From Luidia sarsii (taxonomy: Eukaryota; Echinodermata; Asteroidea; Paxillosida; Luidiidae), in assembly GCA_949987565.1 (NCBI GenBank), contig OX465114.1, forward strand, positions 4,926,832 to 4,990,831: DNA of 64,000 nucleotides. Reading direction: 5' to 3'. A program made the position numbers and the translations under genes. Every line of letters starts with the position of its first letter. Position 1 is the stretch's first letter. The notes under the pieces were generated by a model, which was given only the letters and a program-made list of their open reading frames with translations, did not search any database and was not told the DNA's origin. Positions 33,322-43,180 of the stretch are shown here, in pieces.

Positions 33322-33404
33322 AACGGTACGAAGGTCAAAGGTTGCTACGGTATTTGTTTGTTCGTTGCACCGTACAACATCTACAGTGTGGCGCTGCTAC
33401 ACAT

Positions 33405-33868
33405 GTGCACTCTTTTGTGTCCTGTGCTCTTTTGTGCTAGCCAAGTCAGCATGCACTATTTTTAGTTACATTGCATATTAGTTTATTGCATAACACCATG
33501 GGGCTGGCCTTAATATAAGGTGGCTGCACAATTGCTCCTCCTTGTTTTTTCCATCGAGGCTCAGTCGTGACCACATCAGGCAGCCCCTTCAAGCCACCTA
33601 TCCAGCAAGCACACCAGCCTATATCCAGCTGTACGGTCACTGTGGTCGACCAGTTTGGCAGTAGTATACAGCCAATAGGAAAGCCACGGTGACTGCTGCA
33701 GCAAGGGTAATTATTTAGTTCTAAGGATCTTACAAGCCGCAAGCTCTTTTTCATTTTTTCTTGGCAAAGTAGCCTTTTTGAATCGGTTTATTTTTGATAC
33801 GCATTATTGCATAGACATATCGCAAAGTAAAAGCCCTTTTGCGCATTAGATTTGTTGCATCGGCCAAA
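33405..33868 (+). repeat. 5' LTR of the Gypsy element, missing its first ~40 bp
   Basis: Matches 42570-43029 almost base for base from TCTTTTGTGTCCTGTGCTC onward. The 3' LTR begins about 40 bp earlier (TGATGTAGTAG), and that part is absent or unrecognisable here. The LTR ends at CGGCCAAA, directly before the primer-binding site. Confidence 0.88.
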
Positions 33869-33885
33869 TTGGTGACCCTGACGTG
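33869..33885 (+). promoter_or_regulatory. Primer-binding site of the Gypsy element
   Basis: TTGGTGACCCTGACGTG lies immediately after the LTR end, beginning with TGG as tRNA-primed sites do (complement of a tRNA CCA end). The tRNA identity was not determined. Confidence 0.7.
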
Positions 33886-33908
33886 ATTTTTAACACGTAT
33901 TCTTACCT

Positions 33909-34649
33909 ATGTCTACACAAGTGCATCAACTATTCGTTGCTGATTCTAGGGCTTATTCATTTTATCAGTATAAACAACCTTCTAACAGTAAACTTAGCGT
34001 TGATTTTGTTAAACAACGAGGTGCTAAAATTGACGATCTTGTATTACCAACTCTGATAAAATTGCGCAGTTACGATCCACTAGCTTTTACAGTAGTAAAA
34101 TTAGCAGCAGGGATAAATGACCTAACCGAATTCGTTTGTACTGGACATTCTCATTCAAAAGTCTTAAAGAAATCAGATCTATCCCTGGGTGGTCTCTTTG
34201 CAAAATTTTACCGTTATAAGCAGCAAATCCTATCTTGTAGACCATTGACGGTAATTTCAATCGTGACTATTCCTCCGATTTCACTTTCTAAATTTCAAGC
34301 CAGTAGGAATTTGTCCTCGCCTATTTTGTCAGTGGAAGAATTGAGCAGCGACCAAAAACAACTTGATTTTCTACTCGATCAAGCTAATGCGCGCATTCGA
34401 GAGTTTAACAACGCGTTACAATTAGGGCTAAGTACTAGCACATTATCTTGGCATACTTCAGTGAGAAAGCCCAGTAAACGAAAAACCAGATCTGGCAGGA
34501 ACAATACGTCATTACGCAACGATTTCTCTCAGTTGTACGACGGCCTGCACGCCACCTCCGTCTTAAAAAAGAAGTGGTACAAAGAAATCTTTCGTTCTTT
34601 TGAAATAGACACACGTGTTTTGCAAGTGCTTTTAAACGCACCCCAATAG
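33909..34649 (+). CDS. SGNH/GDSL-type hydrolase ORF between primer site and gag
   Basis: An uninterrupted 246-codon ORF begins 24 nt after the primer-binding site and ends 45 nt before gag. All four SGNH blocks can be assigned. Block I is FVADSRAY with nucleophile Ser13, block II is RGAKIDDL with Gly38, block III is AAGINDLTEF with Asn70, and block V is LYDGLHATS with Asp211/His214. The family hydrolyses esters (lipases, acetyl-esterases). Related esterase domains are known in ORF1 of CR1-type LINEs and in some Ngaro elements. In Ty3/Gypsy elements this position is normally empty or starts gag directly. There is no signal peptide or membrane segment, so the product would be cytosolic. Near the C-terminus KPSKRKTRSGR is basic and could bind nucleic acid. 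Unlike gag and pol in the same element, the frame is unbroken. The assignment is by motif only. Confidence 0.72.
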   Translation: MSTQVHQLFVADSRAYSFYQYKQPSNSKLSVDFVKQRGAKIDDLVLPTLIKLRSYDPLAFTVVKLAAGINDLTEFVCTGHSHSKVLKKSDLSLGGLFAKFYRYKQQILSCRPLTVISIVTIPPISLSKFQASRNLSSPILSVEELSSDQKQLDFLLDQANARIREFNNALQLGLSTSTLSWHTSVRKPSKRKTRSGRNNTSLRNDFSQLYDGLHATSVLKKKWYKEIFRSFEIDTRVLQVLLNAPQ

Positions 34650-34694
34650 CGCAAATCATTTCCTTTTGTATTACTCTTGTTGTTAAGCCACAAA

Positions 34695-35563
34695 ATGGCG
34701 TCTGAGGAAGAAAAAACTCATCGTGTAGAACTCGGCAATCAGCAATTTGCTGTTAGCTTGAAATTGCCACCTTACTGGCCGAACGATCCGCGAATATGGT
34801 TCGCGCAAGTTGAGGCGCAATTTGCAACGCGCGGTATTTCACAGCAGCAAACGAAATACGCCTACGTCGTTTCTTTTCTGCAACTCTGCAACCAGAGATA
34901 GCTCTAGAAGTAAGTGATCTACTGTTACAGTCACCCAGTGAGCAACCCTATGACAAATTAAAGGAAGAGCTCATAAAACGTACTTCGGCTTCCGAACAAA
35001 GGCGTTTGCACCAGCTACTCATAGCAGAACTAGGCGACCGCAAACCTTCCCAACTCCTACGTCGCATGCGTCAATTGTTAGGAGACAATACCCCTGAAGA
35101 GAACATAATGAAGCAGCTGTTTTTGCAAAGACTTCCTACAAACACTCAACTTATTCTGGCTCCTACCAGCGATACTGTCTCGATCGATCAGCTTGCTATT
35201 GTTGCAGACAGAATTTCTGAAGTTGCACCCGTGGTAAATCAAATTTCTGCTGTAGTACCCTCTAAATCTACTGAATCGGCAGATTCTTGTGGGGTATCAG
35301 AATTAAAGGAAATGATCCAACAGTTGACAAAAAAGGTAAATGCTTTAGAAAGTAGATTGAGCACCAAGCCAAGAAGTCGTTCCAGTAGTCGTAACAATCG
35401 ATACAGAGACAACAGTTACCGCAGACGAAACTCGCCCTCACCTGCCCCAACTCCGCACGAAGGGGAATATTGCTGGTACCATTGGCGTTATGGGGATAAG
35501 GCAAATAAATGTAACCAACCCTGTACTTATCCAAAACAGGAAAACGACCAAGCCAACAATTAA
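34695..35563 (+). pseudogene. Gypsy gag, one frameshift
   Basis: Starts [16 protein letters not shown], then the capsid-like [16 protein letters not shown] typical of Gypsy Gag in invertebrates. The frame shifts near 34880 and continues to 35563. The C-terminal nucleocapsid has an Arg/Ser-rich stretch and the atypical knuckle CWYHWRYGDKANKCNQPC (C-x2-H-x9-C-x3-C), found in some invertebrate Gypsy lineages instead of the usual CCHC. One frameshift makes it non-functional. Confidence 0.9.
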
Positions 35564-35574
35564 GATCGGCGAAA

Positions 35575-36027
35575 TTGTTTGGCAACAACTATAAAAGTCG
35601 CCGTATTTGCGTGACAGATAGGTCTACCGGAAACAATTTCTTAGTTGATACAGGGGCTGACGTAAGCGTTTTTCCAGCCACCTTTTCTGAGAAAAAAAGA
35701 CCTAATAAACGTACCTTACTAGCGGCAAATAAAACGCAAATTTTGACGTACGGTGAGAAATTACTTACTCTCAATTTGGGATTAAGGCGCATTTTCAGAT
35801 GGATTTTCATTATCGCTGATGTTAACCAACCCATACTAGGCGCTGATTTTCTAAACAATTTTGCATTATTGGTCGACATAAAACGATGTAGATTAATCGA
35901 TTCAATTACATCACTGTCTATCCCAGGTTTTCATTCATCGGCATCTATGTCTAGTCCGTCATTCGTTATCAATTGCTCAAAAATCCGAATACTACGCGTT
36001 ACTTGGTCAATATCCAAATCTGGTTAA
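35575..36027 (+). pseudogene. Gypsy aspartic protease and linker to RT
   Basis: The retropepsin active-site motif is LVDTGADVSVFPA (catalytic Asp in DTG) at about 35640-35680. The second conserved block is PILGADFLNNF. A frameshift near 35970 separates it from the RT frame. It would cut the Gag-Pol polyprotein. Confidence 0.9.
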
Positions 36028-36388
36028 AACCCGGTTTGGTATCAATGATGTCAAGCACGACGTAACTCATCACATCCTTACAAAAGGGCCACCGGTCAAG
36101 GCTCGTCCACGTCGTTTAGCGCCAAACCGTTGCAAGATTGCAAAGCAAGAATTTGAGCATATGTTACAACTAGGCATTATTCGGCCTTTGAAAAGCAGTT
36201 GGGCTACTCCACTGCATATGGTTCCGAAGAAGACTGGAGATTGGCATCCTTGCGGTGATTATCGCGCGCTTAACAGTGTAACTATTCCTGATCGTTATCC
36301 AATCCCGCACATCCATGACTTTACTGCATCATTACATGATAAAGTGTTTTTTTCCAAAATTGATCTAGCAAGAGCGTACCACCAAATA
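35966..36388 (+). pseudogene. Gypsy reverse transcriptase, first part (fingers/palm)
   Basis: Conserved RT blocks are visible in order: an Arg/Pro-rich lead-in, [37 protein letters not shown] and [13 protein letters not shown], which includes the first catalytic Asp. It is cut at 36388 by the transposon. The second part resumes directly after the element at 40135. Confidence 0.93.
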
Positions 36389-39300
36389 CACCTATGCTTA
36401 AAAGTAAGTATCCCTTGTACTCGCACTCGCTCGTAAGCACTCGAGCAAACTCGTTAACACTCGCTAGCGCTCGACAAAACCACGAGCGGTAGCGAGCGGT
36501 TTCGAGTGATGTCGAGGATTAGCGAGGGATATTGAGCGGCCTCGTAAACACTCGAAGAGTGGAGGGCGGCTCATCAACAACGAGCGTTTGCGAGGGCTAT
36601 CCAGGCGTATCCATTGACCTCACTCGCATTGTTGAGAAGGCGCCCGTTTGCGAATCCGCTGGGCAGCCCACTGTGCGAGCGCCCGCTCCTCAGTGGGACC
36701 GGCGACCGCAAAGGCTTATAAAGAACACCGGCAAGGAGTGCGTGCGTGGACGCCCCCGGTCCAGGTCTTTTGTTAAGGTTTTAGCTTGCACTATAGGGCT
36801 GTAAATTGCTTTCCTGGGAGACTTTTTAAGTAGCAATTTTTGGTAGTTTCATGTAGGTCTCGGTCGATATAAAACAAGTTTCCCTATTTCTTTTTAGCCG
36901 GCTTCCATGTGTACGTGAAAAAGCTGGATTTGCATCGCAAAATTCGATTAACTTTTTCATGGAAAGCAAGACAAATTTGAAAATGAAAACCATTTTCAAT
37001 TTTCTGCAAATAACTCTGGCGTCGAATGAATGTTTTTTGGTAAGGATTTCTATTTTGCAAGAAGTGCGTGCGTGGAGGTCCCCAGTCCAGGTCTTTTGTT
37101 AAGGTTTTAGTTTGCACTAAAGGCCGCGACCCATACGTACATCGACCGTGCATGGATCACTTGTGGTAACTCAGTTCTTGGACTTATTTTCGGTTATTTT
37201 CCGTGTGCTAGTAAAATGTGGTTCAGCCCTGACGTCCGGCTCTCGGAATTATTTTCCGTGACCCGTTGAAAAGTTGCCGATAAAATGAATGATATACTTT
37301 CCTTTCATTTAAATACACTCAATCCTCCCTTTGAGACCGCATTCATGTCCTGTTATATCTTCAAAGGCTTTGCGCTGAAGTATCAGTTGTTGGTTATCGA
37401 CTTTTTCCTGAACTAAACCGTAAACCCAGCAAGACGGCTTTCATCAAAGAAAAAAGGCCCGGTACCGCACCGAAGCGTTCCCTGCAGACCTGCCAATCGT
37501 GTCGTATAGTGCCAGGCATTTAGCTGCGTGGTCTTGGGAGTGATTATATATTTCTTTCTTTTGGGATGGAGGTGGACTTATTTCCATGCTGGTTGTTGGC
37601 CTTATGCCGTTATGGACTTATGGGTATTTTTTAAGAATGGAGGAGGGGGCTATGCTGAATGTCTTACTTATGCGGGCTTATTTAAAGGACACGTATAGAT
37701 AATTCCCTAGGAATATATGCCTGGCGTTGAATATTTTTGGGGTAAGGTACATTTCCTTTTTCGGATATATTTCGTCAGGATTTCTATTTTGCAAGGAGTG
37801 CGTGCGTGGACGTCCCCAGTCCAGGTCTTTTGTTAAGATTTAGCTTGCACTATAGGCCGCGACCCTTTGACCGTGCATGGATCACTTTGGTAACTCAATG
37901 CATGCATTTATTTTCGGTTATTTTCCGCGTGCTAGTAAAAATGTGTGGTTCAGCCCTGACGTCCGGCTCTCGGAATTATTTTCAGTGACCCGTTGAAAAG
38001 TTGGCGATAAAATGAATGATATACTTTCCTTTCATTTAAATACACTCAATCCTCCCTTTGAGACCGCATTCATGTCCTATTATATCTTCCAAGGCTTTGC
38101 ACTGAAGTATCAGTTGTTGGTTATCGACTTTTTCCTGAACTAAATCGTAAACCCAGCAAGACGGCTTTCATCAAAGAAAAAAGGCCCCTTATCGCACCGA
38201 AGCGTTCCCTGCTCCAGACCTGCTAATCGTGTCGTATAGTGCCAGGCATTTAGCTGCGTGGTCGAGATCTTGGGAGTGATATATTCCTTTCTTTGGGGAT
38301 GGAGGTGGACTTACTTTCATGCTGGTTGTTGGCCTTGCCTTATGGGTATTATTTTTTTATGAATGGAGGAGGGGGCTAAGCTGACAGTCTTACTTATGAG
38401 GGCTTTTTCAAAGGACATGTGTAGATAATTCCCAAGGAATACATGCCTAGCGTTGAATATTTTTGGTAAGGTACATTTCCTTTTTTCGGATTAATTTCGT
38501 GAGGATTTTTATTTTGCTTTTTTTAGGGTGTCTGGAAGTAGGAATGTGCCTACATTACAGGGAATTAGCTTTCTCTGTGAATATATACATTATTAAGTCT
38601 TTTGTTTTCCGAATATAAAGGCCAACTTTTAAAAAATATCAGGATATTACTTGATTTCTAATGCATGTGAAATTATTTAGGCCTATGACTTAATAATATT
38701 CTCGGGTTTAATCATTTTCTTTCGGACATCATAATCAGAGGCGTGATGGTTAGGCCGAATGGGCCATGTCCTACACGCACTGTATATGACAACTTCCTAT
38801 AGGGGCGGTAATCTAAAATGTGGACGACTCGGCCAACATTTGACCCACTGATTTGGGAGTTCTTGCCTATGTACAGTAGGTGGGTGCCAAGGCTTTCCTG
38901 TTAGCTGTCGATATTTTGCGGGCGATTATCAACCGCTTGTCATGTCAAAGCGTATAAAAAACAACGCAGTCAGTTCCCTGATACAGGGTGTATCCGTTAA
39001 GCGCACAATAGTACTGGGAACTTGACAAAGCTTCGGCGTAAATTTCCCGGATGTCAAAGTCTGCAGGAGTCAGCTTGGAACACACCATTTTCAAAGAGGG
39101 GTACGCACAACTTCCGTTCAAACAATCACATAAATCGAAGGATAAAATGTCACTTTTCAATATCAAAACCTAAACGAACAAGAAATACAAGATAGATGGC
39201 GTACAATATGCCACTAAAAGGTTCCCTTCGTCGGGGTTTTCGGCCGATATTTTTTTTCCCCTCAAAGTGTAGGCCATTAACTCCCCTTCCTACCCTGTAT

Positions 39301-40132
39301 TTTCACAATGGTACGGTCTTCGCAACACGTGCGGCCGCTTCTGCATAGGGAGCCTTGCGGAGCTAGCTCGACATGGTATTTTTACCGGGCCGTTCGCCCT
39401 CGGGAACGGAGTGGAGACCCATAAATTCGTGACCTTTCCGGTTTTTTCTTACTCCGTAACTTGATTGTATTGGATTGAAACTTTCACAAACCAGAGATAA
39501 GATATTCAACAAAAATTATGTAAGGTAATAATACTATGTTGGAGATCGAGTTTTGTAAAAATTGTTTCAGTATAATGTTGAGAAATTCCACATGCGAGCT
39601 CGTCCGAACAAATTCGACGTCGGTGAACAACCCACATGAGTATGAATAATCGCCATCGACTCATCAGAGGCATTTCATTCAATAATTGTATAAATAACGT
39701 GCAAAACATCAGTACCAGTAAATTAACGTTCAGAACGATCACATAAACTCAACGTAAATAATCAAGTCAACAAGTAGGCCTACAATGAAACTACCAACGC
39801 AAACGTCACATAAACGTGGGGGCAATGACGGCGCTCCGTTTGAGTTGGTCCGTAGTTGGTCGTGCATCTGTAGTTGGTTCGCTCAATCTTTGTTTACGGC
39901 GAGCCCAACTGGCCGGTCGCGGGTCAGTGAATACTCGCAAGCGCTCGCAGGCTGCTTTCGAGCGAGTTCGAGCGAGGGCTTATCGAGCGAGGGTTTACGA
40001 GCGCCTGCGAGCGCTGGCGAGTTTATTCGAGTGCGCTCGAGCGTTTACGAGGCCCTCGACAGCGCTCGTATCCCCTCGTATCCCCTCGTACTCGCTCGTT
40101 CGTTTATGGGTACTTACTTTTAAGCACTACTG
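36389..40132. mobile_element. 3.74 kb non-autonomous DNA transposon (copy 1) inserted in Gypsy RT, TA duplication
   Basis: Ends: left CACCTATGCTTAAAAGTAAG, right the complement of CAGTAGTGCTTAAAAGTAAG. They share GCTTAAAAGTAAGTA as inverted repeat. TA flanks both sides (36387-36388, 40133-40134). Removing the element and one TA leaves the RT frame continuous, so the borders are exact. Subterminal zones (36410-36560 and 39930-40110) are crowded with ACTCG/CGAGCG motifs. There is no transposase ORF; the longest frames (90, 112 codons) lack recognisable domains. Internally, 37051-37784 is tandemly repeated at 37785-38509. The TA duplication and CAGT-like right end suit Tc1/mariner, but the subterminal motif clusters and size are unusual for that group. 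Confidence 0.88.
37051..38509. repeat. Internal ~730-bp tandem duplication in transposon copy 1
   Basis: Two units start at TATTTTGCAA (37051 and 37785). Shared landmarks include GTGCGTGCGTGGA.GTCCCC, ATGAATGATATACTTTCC and AGCAAGACGGCTTTCATC. A shorter third piece of the same GTGCGTGCGTGGACG text is at 36739. The same arrangement exists in copy 2 (about 43841-45300). Confidence 0.8.
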
Positions 40133-40134
40133 TA

Positions 40135-40557
40135 CCAGTTGAGCCTGGCGACATTCACAAAACGGCCATAACAACACCATTCGGCCTATTCGAATTTTGC
40201 AGAATGCCTTTTGGTTTGCGAAATGCAGCTCAAACCTTCCAACGCTTCATTGATCAAGTATTGCGAGGATTACCTTTCATATTCGCTTACATAGATGATT
40301 TACTTGTTGCAAGTAGTTCTAGAGAAGAACATTATTTTCATTTGAAAGAACTATTTCAACGATTAAATGACTTTGGGTTAGTTGTCAACCCAGACAAGTG
40401 TATTTTTGGAGTTGAAAATGTTGAATTTCTGGGACATCATGTCAGTGCTAAAGGTGCATCTCCCTTGCCAGAGAAAGTAAACGCTATCGTAAACTTTCCA
40501 ATTCCAACATCACTTCGACAGTTGCGAAGATATTTAGGTTTAGTGAACTTTTACTGA
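40135..40557 (+). pseudogene. Gypsy reverse transcriptase, second part
   Basis: Continues the RT with FCRMPFGLRNAAQTFQRF and the catalytic FAYIDDLLVAS (YIDD), then GLVVNPDKCIFG and VEFLGHHVS. It ends with a premature TGA at 40555-40557 after the LRRYLGLVNFY block. The next bases continue the same domain, so this is a nonsense mutation. Confidence 0.93.
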
Positions 40558-41100
40558 CGATTCATCCCATCTTGTGCCAACATTGTTCAGCCACTTACGG
40601 ATATTCTTAAAGGCAAAAAGCAAAAAAAGACTATCCAATTAACACAAGCTGAAATCGAAGCTTTTAAATCGAGTAAAGGGACCTTATCTGCAGCAACCAT
40701 GTTATGCCATCCAGTACAAAACGCTCCTTTAAGTCTGACTACTGACGCGTCTATCGTAGCTGTTGGCGGAGTTTTGCAGCAGTTAGTTGACTCTACTTGG
40801 CAACCAATCGGTTTTTTCTCAAAACGGCTCCAACCCACAGAAACAAGATATAGTACTTTCGGTAGGGAATTGTTGGCCGTTTACCTAAGTGTGCGACATT
40901 TCCGACACATGCTAGAAGGCCGCGAATTCTGTATCTATAGTATACAGATCACAAACCGCTAACCCACGCTTTCAGTGCAAATCTGGACAAATACTCCCCG
41001 CGCGAGATTAGACATTTGGACTATATCCCAATTTACAACAGATTTGTGTCACATTAAGGGAAAAGAAAATATAGTTGCAGATGCTCTTTCCCGTTGTGTT
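40558..41100 (+). pseudogene. Gypsy RNase H region, frameshifted
   Basis: Reads through LSLTTDASIVAVGGVLQQ (first acidic RNase H residue), PIGFFSKRLQPTETRYST and FGRELLAVYLSVRHFRHML. Frameshifts near 40950 and 41030 break it before [15 protein letters not shown], the conserved end of the domain. Confidence 0.9.
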
Positions 41101-42201
41101 GTGGAAACACTATATGTGCAACCTTCCATTATTGATTTAGACAAAATGGCCGATGCACAATTATGCGATGAGGAGTTAAGAAAACTTTGTGAATCTTCAT
41201 CCTTACGACTAGTCGATAAGCCCTCCCAAACTTCAGAGAAAATGATTACTTGTGACATTTCAACTGGCGTAGCTCGACCTTATGTGCCGTCCGAATTCCG
41301 AAAGACTGTATTTAAATCTCTGCATTCACTTTCACATCCAGGTATTCGAGCCACACAACAGTTAATTACAAAACGATTCGTATGGCCGCACATTAATCGG
41401 GATGTTAGAAACTGGACTAGAGCATGTTTGGCATGTCAAAAAGCTAAAATCCATCGACATAACACAGCACCTATCGCTACGTTTGCCGAACCTGATTCAC
41501 GCTTTAGTCATATCCACGTGGATATAGTCGGACCGCTACCTGTGTCCAATGGTTATACATATATTTTGACTGTCATCGATAGGTACACTCGTTGGACAGA
41601 GGCTATTCCAATCCCAAATATCACAGCCGAAACAGTTGCAAAGGCATTTCTTAGTCGATGGATAGCGATATTTGGTGTCCCTGCATTTATAACTACGGAC
41701 AGGGGTTCACAATTTGAATCCCAATTATTCAACCAATTAGCACAACTTCTTGGTGCAAAACGTATAAGAACCACTGCATATCACCCAGTGGCAAATGGTC
41801 TGGTTGAACGATTTCATCGACAACTAAAAGCAGCTATCAAAGCCACTGACGATCCCAACGACTGGACCGATAGTTTACCGTTAATCTTGTTGGGTATACA
41901 CACTGTTTTGAAGACTGATCTAAATTGCAGTGCCGCTGAAATGGTATTTGGCACGACACTTACACTACCAGGTGAATTGGTTACTTCTACACCAGAAGAC
42001 AAAGTATCTGATCCAAGCAAATTTGTTGACAAACTAAAACAAAAAATGGCTAGAATCCAACCAGCGTTGACAAGACCAACGAATATGAAATCTCACATAG
42101 ATAAAGGTCTAAATAAATGTAGCCATGTTTGGGTGAGAGTAGATTTTGTACGTAAACCTCTACAACCGAACCCCCGTATAAAGGCCCATTCAAAGTTTTA
42201 G
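40975..42201 (+). pseudogene. Gypsy integrase
   Basis: The HHCC zinc finger is visible (H in [10 protein letters not shown], then [10 protein letters not shown]). The catalytic DDE triad is present: D in [14 protein letters not shown] in [10 protein letters not shown] and E in [11 protein letters not shown], with 35 residues between the last two as expected. The C-terminal part shifts frame near 42170 and continues to a stop at about 42464 with MTRSGRKVNWPKRF. No chromodomain is seen. Confidence 0.93.
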
Positions 42202-42518
42202 AACGGGCAGAGAAGCATTTCATTTTAGACGTTAAAGGCAAACGTGATTCTGTTAGCATAGACAGACTTAAAGTTGCATATTTTGAAAACGATTTTGACT
42301 TTACTAATAAGATTACACAGGAGAAAATAAGTGATCCTCCCATTACTAATTCAAAGAAACAAAGTTTTTTGACAAAAGAAGTAAAAGAAACAACGCCTTA
42401 TATGACACGTTCAGGCAGAAAAGTTAACTGGCCTAAACGATTTGTTCAAGTTATTTATGATTAAAGGAATTATTGCGTGATTAAAAAAAAAAAAAAAAAA
42501 AAAAGGCCTCCAGCATAT

Positions 42519-42529
42519 TAGGGGGAGAC
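42519..42529 (+). promoter_or_regulatory. Polypurine tract of the Gypsy element
   Basis: TAGGGGGAGAC lies directly before the 3' LTR start TGATGTAGTAG, where plus-strand priming is expected. A 22-nt A-run (42483-42504) lies upstream. Confidence 0.7.
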
Positions 42530-43029
42530 TGATGTAGTAGTCCTTTATTTGTCCTGGCTTTTCCCGAGTGCTTTCTTTTGTGTCCTGTGCTCTTTTGTGC
42601 TAGCCAAGTAAGCATGCACTATTTTTAGTTACATTGCATAAGTTTATTGCATAACACCATGGGGCTGGCCTTAATAAAAGGTGGCTGCACAATTGCTCCA
42701 CCTTGCTTTTTCCATCGAGGCTCAGTCGTGACCACATCAGGCAGCCCCTTCAAGCCACCTATCCAGCAAGCACACCAGCCTATATCCAGCTGTACTGTCA
42801 CTGTGGTCGACCAGTTTGGCAGTAGTATACAGCCAATAGGAAAGCCACGGTGACTGCTGCAGCAAGGATAATTATTTAGTTCTAGGGATCTTACAAGCCG
42901 CAAGCTCTTTTTCATTTTTTCTTGGCAAAGTAGCCTTTTTGAATCGGTTTATTTTTGATACGCATTATTGCATAGACATATCGCAAAGTAAAAACCCTTT
43001 TGCGCATTAGATTTGTTGCGCCGGCCAAA
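42530..43029 (+). repeat. 3' LTR of the Gypsy element
   Basis: 500 bp, starting TG and ending at CGGCCAAA. It is full length compared with the 5' LTR. No clean target-site duplication can be read because the 5' end of the other LTR is missing. Confidence 0.88.
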
Positions 43030-43180
43030 GTCCTTGGTCGCCCATCACTCCCATTTCTTGGAATCCCATCCTGGGAAACTGATGAGGTATACCCCCGTTT
43101 TCCCTTGAACCTATTCCCTAAACTGTTCACTGCCTGCACATTTTTCCCAATGGTGATAACCTTCAACCATGCTTCAGCTA
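43030..43180. other. Short unidentified coding-like flank between 3' LTR and transposon copy 2
   Basis: The minus strand reads AEAWLKVITIGKNVQAVNS and KRGYTSSVSQDGIPRNGSDG. The composition looks protein-coding, possibly a fragment of an older transposon gene, but I do not recognise the family. Confidence 0.3.

Larger units (their letters stand above)
33405..43029 (+). mobile_element. Ty3/Gypsy LTR retrotransposon with an extra SGNH-hydrolase ORF, interrupted and mutated
   Basis: Order: 5' LTR (33405-33868), primer-binding site (33869-33885), SGNH-type ORF (33909-34649), gag (34695-35563), protease, RT first part, inserted DNA transposon (36389-40132), RT second part, RNase H, integrase, poly-A-like tract and polypurine tract (42519-42529), 3' LTR (42530-43029). 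The two LTRs differ at roughly 8-10 positions over 465 bp by eye, so the insertion is fairly young. Lesions: frameshifts near 34880, 35970, 40950, 41030 and 42170, a stop at 40555 and the transposon. It cannot encode active protein as it stands. It is antisense to the importin gene. Confidence 0.93.

Noticed and set aside
38945..39166. 73-codon minus-strand ORF identical in both 3.7 kb transposon copies (also 45738-45959)
   Set aside because: The copies are nearly identical throughout, so conservation of this frame carries no information, and no domain is visible.
36389..40132. Transposon acting as a new intron (introner): the left end contains AAA|GTAAGTA and the right border reads TACCAG
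   Set aside because: Splicing at those sites would leave a frameshift in the RT. Only excision with one TA gives a continuous frame, so intron behaviour is not supported.
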